Source: Lumbricus rubellus
Taxonomy: Eukaryota > Annelida > Clitellata > Crassiclitellata > Lumbricidae
Length of the DNA stretch: 64,000 bases
Assembly: GCA_945859605.1 (NCBI GenBank)
Contig: OX243821.1
Span: 13,074,835 to 13,138,834 of the forward strand
Direction of reading: 5' to 3'
Numbering within the stretch: the first letter of the stretch is position 1; the number at the start of each line of letters is the position of its first letter. The notes below the pieces were generated by a model. That model was given only the letters and a program-made list of their open reading frames with translations, ran no database searches and had not been told where the DNA came from. The position numbers and the translations under genes were made by a program. This document shows, piece after piece, positions 55,787 to 64,000 of the stretch.

Positions 55787-55969
55787 GCATTTTACGCCAA
55801 TAGACGTTCAGCGGCTAGCTTGTGCCGCTCAGCGTATTAAAACTCCTTGACGACCGAGTCATGTTTTATGCACGGATGAGATCACCAGTTGGTATAGCCT
55901 AAGTGCCTTGTTTTTTGTTGTTTTATCAACACGGGCCTGAGTTAATAAACGCTCTCTAAACTAACCGGT

Positions 55970-56590
55970 GTAAATGTTTCAGATTACCCCCTCCTAAACA
56001 TTACCCCCATTAAAACTGTAATTTGCATCAATCATCGCATTTATTGCACTAAAAATATCAGAAAAATCATCCCGCTTCTTGTTTCGGTCTGAAGATTTTC
56101 ATCTGTCATCCCACTTTGTGGTTTGTTGTCAATATTTTCATCTGTAACTAAAATACTAAATTGCAGCTGAAATTACACGGAGAAATGGCTTCAAGGTTAT
56201 TATTTTTTCCCGATTAAAATATTGATAACAAACCACGAAGTGGGATGACGGATGAAAATCTTCAGACCAAAACAATAAGTGGGATTATTTTTCTGATTTT
56301 TTAGTGCAATAAATGCGATGATTGACGCAAATCTAGTTCCCGGGGGTAATCTGAAACCGGTTTAAAGTTACCGGGGGGTAATGTTTAGGAGGGGGTAATT
56401 TGAAGCCTTTACAGTGTAAATGTTTCAGATTACCCCCTCCTAAACATTACCCCCTTAAAACTGTAATTTGCATCAATCATCGCATTTATTGCACTAAAAA
56501 TATCAGAAAAATCATCCCGCTTCTTGCTTCGGTCTGAAGATTTTCATCTGTCATCCCACTTTGTGGTTTGTTGTCAATATTTACACCGGT
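55970..56590. repeat. Foldback repeat, three blocks
   Basis: A block starting TAAATGTTTCAGATTACCCC and running through CATTTATTGCACTAAAAATA to TGGTTTGTTGTCAATATT occurs at about 55970-56145. It recurs inverted at 56215-56405 and direct again at 56413-56585. ACCGGTGTAAATGTTTCAG may mark a terminus. It looks like a MITE with very long arms plus a partial tandem duplication. Confidence 0.7.
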
Positions 56591-57749
56591 GCTATAAATA
56601 ACACACGGTTAGCCAATGCTATAAGTAACACACGGTTAGCCAAGTAAATGATCAACAGGTATAGGCCTACAGTCATTAATTATTGAATTGGCCGTTAAAC
56701 AGTAGTATAATTATATTATAGGCCTACCAGGTTTGCATGCAAACCAAACCAATTGAATTCCTGTTGACCTATGCCCAGTTGCCCACCTTTACTACTAGTT
56801 TTGAGAATAAGCACTAACATGCGAGGAAATATTGACTAATATAATGATAATTGAAAAACTTTCAAGTAACCTACATAAGCTACTATAATTCCTTTAAGAG
56901 CATAGGCATAGGCCTATTCGAGTGGTAGGGGTGGCGCATTTGATAACACACTAGCATGGAGATCAGAGGAGCTGCGTTAGATTCCCAAAGCCTCCGTATA
57001 GCGATAATTCATGTAACGGTTTCTTACCTGATCTGACCTATGAATAGACTAGTTTTATCACTTATCAAATAATCTGTTTTGAATTAATAGCCAGAGGCAG
57101 GCTACTCTGCTATCCATTCTGGTTTCCACTTTGGGATTGTTATAACCGATTACGTGTTGTTAATATGACCATTCGTTGCTGGGCATAGTTTTTTACCATT
57201 AAACTGACGGTTATGGTTAAGATGTTAGTAATTGAACGTGTAAGCTTATTGAGAAATATTTTTACCAAATTTAGCAAATATACGTAAATTTGAATTGTCT
57301 TTAAGCGTGTTTAAATTTATTTAATAATTCTTATGCCTACTTCTGGCCAAGATACTTGCAGAAAACCCGTGTGTTCTTTTTGGCGCTGAAGCAACTGAAT
57401 GATCTCATGTTGATTTATGTGGAGTCGTGGGTTGTGATGAGGACCCTACTGTGTGGTCATAAGAAAGGCTAAGGTGGTTGGATCCCCCGATGGTTTTTTT
57501 TAACGTGCAGTTGTACACAAAATGTGCAGTTCTAAATGGATTTGTGCAGTTGTAGAAGCACTTCTGTATACAGTTAAAACTAGCAACAAATGGCCATTGT
57601 CCCTCCGATTGCGAGCAAATTTACCATGAAGGATGGGAAAGGAAAGAAGGAGTTGTGCAGTTGTAAAAATTCCTTTAATTTAAAACAGCCCTGTGATCCC
57701 CAAACCTCCAGCAACTCTCACACTGCGTGATTCCATATCTTTCTGGCAG

Positions 57750-58048
57750 GTGGTGAAGGTCGTCGAGCCAGACAGTGATTCCGGTAAACTTGGGTACAAA
57801 GACGTGGAGAACATAACCTTGACTAAGCACCTTGAATGCGACTGCCGCTGCCGCATCCAAGTGCACCACTGCAACCCATTGAAGCAGGACTACAACGAGC
57901 AGAGCTGCAGCTGCAGATGCCGTAACGAGAACGAGGCTACGTCCTGTCCATCGCAGAAGAGATGGGATGACAAGGAGTGCGCATGCGTCTGCCAGAGTAT
58001 AATACTTAACTGTCTAGATGATGAATTCTTCAGCTACAGTTCGTGCAG
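57750..58048 (+). CDS. PDGF/VEGF-like exon 6b (duplicate)
   Basis: 299 bp, same length and phases as exon 6a, with intact acceptor TTTCTGGCAG and donor CAG followed by GTAATT. The protein differs from 6a at only a few positions (for example RIQVHHCNPLKQ for RIQAHHCNPVKQ); roughly seven nucleotide changes by eye. No stop or cysteine loss. It could serve as an alternative exon of the gene at 24313, which would need a splice of about 29 kb across the CARD gene, or be an unexpressed copy. Confidence 0.8.
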
Positions 58049-58068
58049 GTAATTGCATACGAATCAAG

Positions 58069-59730
58069 CATGGGCGCCCGCACATAGGGGCAAGGGGGGG
58101 GGGGGCACTTGCCCCCCCCTGGAAAATTGAAACTTATTTTTCCAACTACTACTTTAGGGTTTTTAACCAAAAAAAAACGCATGATAGCACTAATGAAATT
58201 ATTTATGCACACAGTGAAAGTCGGAAATCTATGTTTATAAATCTCTGTAGAAATAAACATGATCATAATTTTCTGCCTTGCATTATCAACATCTTGCTAA
58301 AAGCTGGAACAGTGACCATTGGCTGTTAACTCTCCGGCAGGCGCCCTTGCAAATAGTATTTTTTATATCGATTATGGCCTACTTGATTGGAATCTCGCTG
58401 TCATGCAACCTTTCTCAACTGCACAAAATTAAGTAGGCATATCAATAGAGGAACACTTGCACCTTGAAACTAACACCTATTTTTGTTCACTTATTCATTC
58501 ATTCAATAGACTTATAATATTACAGCGCCGTTTCATGAACCAACTTTTAACATCTACTTTTTATTTATTTTTAAATTTTTCTTCGCACTAAAGAAACTCA
58601 GACTTGTTGTCCTCGAGACCAAAGTCTTGGTCTCGAGTGCGCTCGAGTTCGGTTTTAAAAGGCTTGGTCTTGGTCTTGGTCTTGAGAATAAAAGTCTTGG
58701 TCTTGGTCTTGGTCTTGAGGGCCAAAGTCTTGGTCTTGATCTTGGTCTTGAGGTTCAAAGTCTTGGTCTTGGTTTTTCAAGACCAAGACCAAGACCTGCC
58801 TTCACGATAGTATCATAATTATATTATAATAATAACTAATAAAATACAGTTTAAAATTATAATTATATAGTAGAAAATGAAATCATGGTATAATATGGCA
58901 GTTCATGTAGGCCTAATACAATATAAACAGCAACTAAAAACTATAATTTTGTCAAATTTTCTGAGGAAAATTATTTTATTTCTGGGCGCTTTCTTCGCTT
59001 GAAATGTTCAGATACGCCATGGCAGGATTTTAAAAAAGATTCACGATTTCTAAATTTATATCCAGTGCTTGAAAAGATGCTGTGCGTGCCAGCAACTTCA
59101 GCACATCTAGAACGTATTTTTTTCGCATGGTGGAAATTTCATGAGGCCACACCGGGCACGCCTTTTTGGTCAGAAAATTCTGAGTGAATTGGTTCTGCTA
59201 AAATGCAACAGCCATTTGCAATAACATTGCACATAATCACATTAAGAAGTTTTGTAGGCACGAACTGAACTCGGAATTCTCTGCAGTTTGGTTATAGAGT
59301 TGCTTTGTTTGAATAAAATACGTTTTCATTAAGATAGCAGAACCTGCATTTTCGCAAGGTCTTGTCTTGGTCTTGAGCCCAAAAGTCTTGGTCTTGGTCT
59401 TGAGGTTCAAAGTCTTGGTCTTGGTCTTGGTCTTGAGGTTCAAAGTCTTGGTCTTGGTCTTGGTCTTGAGGTTCAAAGTCTTGGTCTTGGTCTTGGTCTT
59501 GAGGTTTGAGGTCTTGACAACAACACTGAAGAAACTATTCATATTAAAGCTGATACACAAAATGAAACTGAAAAATTTGCATTAAGAAACCTCATTGAAA
59601 AATAGGCTACTCGTGCTTTTAATTTCCAGCTCTGCATTTTTCAAGATCTTGCTACTAAAAAATTTACGGTAACTGTGATCATCGGATAAAATTTGCCCCC
59701 CCTCTGCAAAAATTTCTGCGGGCGCCCATG
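58069..59730 (+). mobile_element. hAT element, degenerate
   Basis: Ends CATGGGCGCCCGCA and its inverse TGCGGGCGCCCATG, flanked by a perfect 8-bp GAATCAAG (58061-58068, 59731-59738). Inside, the frame at 58999-59187 keeps NLYPVLEKMLCVPATSAHLE followed by RIFF, the C-terminal dimerisation (hATC) motif of hAT transposases. It then loses the expected RARLS region by frameshift. Two GGTCTTGGTCTTGAGG minisatellites lie at 58640-58790 and 59365-59515. The equivalent site in the first exon-6 copy is empty. Confidence 0.85.
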
Positions 59731-59839
59731 GAATCAAGTGAATGAATTCGGTTTATGAATGTAATTATTTATTCAATAAGGATGAGGGGGCCATTTTCAT
59801 GAAGCTATTCGGTCGGGATATTGGTCTAAACGGCCGATT

Positions 59840-60340
<501 letters not shown>

Positions 60341-60888
60341 GAGAAATATAAATAAATGCTGCAATGTGAAATTATTTAGCGAAGTGAACAACGGCTTTAC
60401 CGATACTGCTTTGCTCTGATCGCCTACAGCATGCAACCAGTATTTCTCTTGATATTCGCTCACTCTATCTCTTCAGCTATTCAAATGGAGTTTTTCTGCC
60501 GATATCCAACAAAAAGTTTAACCTAACATTATGGGGAACTACTATGAATTCACCTTCATAATAGGAGAGTGCACTGTGCACTGTGTCCTTGAATATCACT
60601 GCAATAGTTTTACTCTATTTTCCTAACTGACTCGACTTTCTATTGTATTATGCCCGTTAAGAATTTAATACTTAATTTTCAGTCGGTCATGATTCATCAG
60701 TGTAACCCAGTGTAACCCAACGATCTGGCTAGAGGTCTTTCACTGTACTTCAGTCACTTTTAGGTATCTTGGGTAAACCGACATATTCGACTAACTATGA
60801 TGATTTAATTACGACCTGTACCGTAATGAAATGGTTGTGGGATAAAATGTTATGTTAATATATTAGCCTACGTGATTTTGTTCTGTAG

Positions 60889-60994
60889 TTGTCAGGAGAT
60901 GGGAACACCAGACGAGTTGCAGACTGCTCCTCCTCAGACCGAGGTGGCGGCGACTCCCGCTGCCTCCGACCCAAGCGCCAGATCATGGCCGTAG
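60889..60994 (+). CDS. PDGF/VEGF-like exon 7b (duplicate)
   Basis: Same acceptor TTTTGTTCTGTAG, phase and 34-codon length as exon 7a, reading CQEMGTPDELQTAPPQTEV and ending SARSWP then TAG (60992). One cysteine of 7a (DPC) is serine here. As in 7a the stop lies in MITE sequence. Confidence 0.6.
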
Positions 60995-61399
60995 ATAGGA
61001 TTTTATTTCTGAGGTGTTTAACAGCTAGGGTTGTACTACAGTACTGGTAAATTTTGATGTGAGCACACGCAGCGGCTGGACATTTTTTTTTACTTTTTCG
61101 GCTTTTTTCAGTCATCGAAATTTTTACCTTTTTTAATCATCACACGCTTTTTGTCAAATGTTTCTCCTGAAAATCATTCACTGTGGCGATAAACGATCTA
61201 ATTTTTGTCTTCTTCTAAAATTTAACAATCTTCAGCTGGTTTTGTGCTGCCAATAGGCTACATTGCACACTGTTAGACCTATAGCCTAATAGGCCTAATA
61301 GTTCTTACATTATGTGCTAGAAAATGCATTATATTATTTTTTACATTTTACATTCCGGGGGGTGTTCAAACACCCAAACCGCCCCCTAGCCACGGCCTT
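60982..61399. mobile_element. MITE inserted in duplicated exon 7
   Basis: The left end TCATGGCCGTAGATAGGATT and right end CCCCCTAGCCACGGCCTTG are imperfect inverted repeats. Exon sequence GCGCCAG flanks both sides (60975-60981, 61400-61406) as a probable target duplication. Codon register is preserved across the insertion if one copy is removed. Confidence 0.65.
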
Positions 61400-61401
61400 G
61401 C

Positions 61402-61695
61402 GCCAGGGTGACCTGTCGTGCATGCACGGTAGCCTACAGATGAAAAGAACGCTTACTGAATGCATTTGCATCGATGATAAATGCTCCCCCTCAGACAGGG
61501 GCTGCGGCGACCCCCGCTGCCTCCGACCCATGCGCCAGGGTGACGTGCAGGGCAGGGTACAGACCGGTCAGCACGGGCGTCTCTTGCGTCTGTCGCATTC
61601 AGACGAGAAGTTCGGCGATCAGAGCGAGGTCAGCCGTCGGAAACAATCGCCATTGGTCGAGAGGAAGCAGCGACTTCGACCTTGACCTTGACTGA
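61402..61695 (+). pseudogene. Downstream part of ancestral growth-factor exon 7
   Basis: In the same register as exon 7b: ARVTCRACTVAYR, a TGA at 61441, then a second repeat of the exon starting MINAPPQTGAAATPAASDPC. It continues ARVTCRAGYRPVSTGVSCVC and a basic tail to TGA at 61693. This shows the tail that exon 7a and 7b lack, with further cysteines. I found no acceptor in the required phase 2 for the second repeat, so it is probably not translated. Confidence 0.5.
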
Positions 61696-62794
61696 TCCGA
61701 GTGAAGGTCAAAGGATTTTATGTAGCGCCTCAACAAGCGATTTTCTCCTGAGTAGAAACCTTGAAGGAGCGCTATATCAAATTCTCAGTAAATAAATAAA
61801 CAACATACATGTACTGCTTACTGACTTGCTTTAATGTAACTAAGTAACGATAATCACGATTAGATTGAGCAAAATCCATAAATTCGTGATTAATTATTTT
61901 GGTAAATCGAAAAATAGTGGTATGAATATTTACATATTTTCACCCTTGGTTCATTATTAACATCTGGATTTTTTTTTTAAATGGCAACAGTAAATAACCA
62001 GCGATTAACCATTATTATGAAGCAGCCTACCATGATGAAAATCATCGGTCTGACCATTCTATTGGTTGCCGTTTACAACACAGTGGATAGCGGTTTGTCA
62101 TCTCGAATATGGTATAAACGGTAGCACATTGGATAGCACAATGTCATAGGGATCGGCGGACCCGAGTTTGAACCCCATACAATAGACATGCTTTGTAGGC
62201 TGCTATTAGCGCCGTGCATTGCAGGCTGCCTGTTCTGTTAGAAATTTAAAAAAATAAGCTTAGTTAGGATTTGATGTCTTCTGTGATTATTTTGTGTTCT
62301 TGTAATTCGTTTCAATTGCATGGCGGTAGGCCTACACTGTTACCGTATGCGGTATGTCAACTGGATTGTTCAAAAAAGGAATAAATATTTCAATAAAAGA
62401 ATATTAAGCTATATTTTATGAAAGAAATAGGCCTAGATGCGGCAATAAAATGGAGACCTGGCGTGGACCTATTTGACGCATACCAGGAGCTCATCAATAT
62501 TGATGCTCTTGATTACAATTTCAGTGAAGCTGCTTAATCTAATCTTCAATACCATATTACATGTATATCCCTAGTTAATAGTTATCCTTTTTCACCCATA
62601 GGCTATAGCCTAATAATAGGCCCTAATTCATAGGTAGAAATTGCAGGCTTAGAATTGTTCATAGGCCCAATAAGCCTAAAATCTCTCTTCATGTAGCAGG
62701 TAAAATTTATTCGGCAGATGAAACGTAGGCCCAATACTTTCGCAGAATTCAGCTTTCTTGTCTCTACCATCGTTATTCATTTTTACCAATCGGC
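61696..62794. other. Non-coding stretch
   Basis: A SINE-like tail (GGAGCGCTATATCAAATTCTC) lies at 61770. The rest is AT-rich with no recognised exon. Confidence 0.4.
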
Positions 62795-63163
62795 CAGGGG
62801 TGGATCCAGGGGGCCAATCGGGCCATGGCCCCCCATTTAAAACAGTCATGGGACGTGCCCCCCCATTCCGTTTGAAATTAGCAATACGAATACGGTTGTT
62901 ATGGCATATTGAGCCCCCCCCCCCCGTTAAGAAAATTGCATGGGACATAGCCCTTATCTGATTTCAAGTGGAGGACTTAAAAAAGGTCATCAACTCTTTT
63001 TTGCGGATGAAAAGTACTTTTTCCTCAACCAAAGACCGATGACTAAAGAAAAAAAGGTCATCGACTTTTTTGGCGACCAACAACGAATTTTTCCCCTGTC
63101 CCAAGATCTCAAGATCTAAGATTTTGCCCCCCCCCCCTTGGAACAGTTCTGGATCCGCCACTG
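62795..63163. mobile_element. hAT-like MITE, CAGGGGTGGATCC ends
   Basis: Runs from CAGGGGTGGATCCAG to CTGGATCCGCCACTG with perfect 8-bp flanks CAATCGGC (62787-62794, 63164-63171). It contains GACTTAAAAAAGGTCATCAA and poly-C runs like the element at 16434. Confidence 0.82.
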
Positions 63164-64000
63164 CAATCGGCATTTTGTTCTGATGACGGTATGAAAACTT
63201 CTTGACAAAGTTTACCTACCGATGGCCAAGTGCACGTGGACGACATGAACAGTTGTTGGCTCAATATAGCACAATCGATCAATAGACCTATTACCGGTAT
63301 AATGCAAGTTCAAAGTGAACTTAACTTCCCGCTTGACTTCCTCTATAGTCGCTGCGCACATGCGAAACATCATCTAGGATAATTATCTGACCGGTAGCGG
63401 AGCTACATGTAGGTACGAGGTTGATAATAATTTTATGTGATTATCAAATAACCTTTGATAACAGCGAAGCCCCTAGGCCTATAGCCTGTCCAAAAACGCG
63501 ACATGACCTCAATCAACGCTTCACTAGTTTATTGAACGCTTGACTGCATAGAAAAGATGGCCTCTATAATTATTGTTTCCTTAGCATTCGACTGTGCAGA
63601 AGAGATACCGGTATCTAGATAGCCTCTTCATCTGAAAGGCCAAAATACATGTCTAACGCATACACTGAAGTCAAGATTTTATTTCGCGTCACGCTTATGA
63701 TTAGAGCCTAGACCTATTGTACTAATGTACGTTATCATTGCAGGATTCATAAACAAGCTATCGGTGGAAAATTAGGAGCTTCACCTTTGCATCGAGATAG
63801 CCATATATAATCACCATCACCTGAATTATAAAATAATTAGGCTGACCGCCGATCAATTGTTAACAATTGGTTATTGGGGATAACGAGTTTCACATGTGCG
63901 CAACGATTGTCTAGATAAGCGGGAAGTTTAGTTCACATTGAACTTTGTTATATACGATTTGGACGAGAATATTGAAAATACAAACAGGTAAAAAGAAACT
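63164..64000. other. Non-coding window end with inverted repeat
   Basis: GTTCAAAGTGAACTTAACTT at 63308 is inverted as AAGTTTAGTTCACATTGAAC near 63924, together with CCCGCTT/AAGCGGG. This could mark a foldback element of about 640 bp. No gene seen. Confidence 0.4.

Noticed and set aside
58604..58818. Leu/Val-rich and Gly/Leu-rich repeat frames
   Set aside because: Products of the GGTCTT hexamer minisatellite inside the hAT element.

Overview
This is a eukaryotic nuclear window: split genes with GT-AG introns, no operons, and long AT-rich stretches packed with transposons and microsatellites. A PDGF/VEGF growth factor, CARD death-fold exons joined to an NHL-type propeller, large C2H2 zinc-finger genes and TTAGGG-like repeats suggest an invertebrate deuterostome. 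An echinoderm is my best guess, by inference only. The short palindrome TAGGCCTA recurs throughout.

Layout. 1.2-4.1 kb: a single-exon 33-finger C2H2 zinc-finger gene on the minus strand. 4.3-10.5 kb: transposons, including a hAT element carrying a nested insertion, and a perfect 42-bp hairpin. 10.9-12.0 kb: a decayed second zinc-finger gene (minus). 12-17 kb: repeats. 17.4-22.7 kb (+): an F-box-like exon split by a 71-bp piggyBac-type insertion, two tandem CARD-like exons, a 2.2-kb long-TIR element and a possible acidic terminal exon. 24.3-30.5 kb (+): a seven-exon secreted PDGF/VEGF gene, 285 codons, all splice phases consistent. 31.8-51.6 kb (-): a seven-exon, 1030-codon gene encoding CARD-CARD-linker-coiled coil-NHL-like propeller, again consistent at every junction. 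Its introns hold a piggyBac/Tc1/GACAAC nest, a Tc1 relic, a Ty3/gypsy-type element with apparently identical LTRs that lacks reverse transcriptase, and a second gag-only element. 52.4-56.6 kb: LINE relics, microsatellites and foldback elements. 57.0-61.7 kb (+): a rearranged second copy of the last two growth-factor exons, with an inverted intron block and its own hAT and MITE insertions.

The growth factor and the CARD gene converge tail to tail about 1.3 kb apart. If the distal exon copies are spliced, the whole CARD gene lies antisense inside a growth-factor intron. Most remaining sequence is a layered transposon landscape. Its most distinctive part is a non-autonomous family, here called the GACAAC element: subterminal arrays of a CGACAACTSGTC motif around a minisatellite based on AGAAGCTGGATTGATGA, with 9-bp target duplications.
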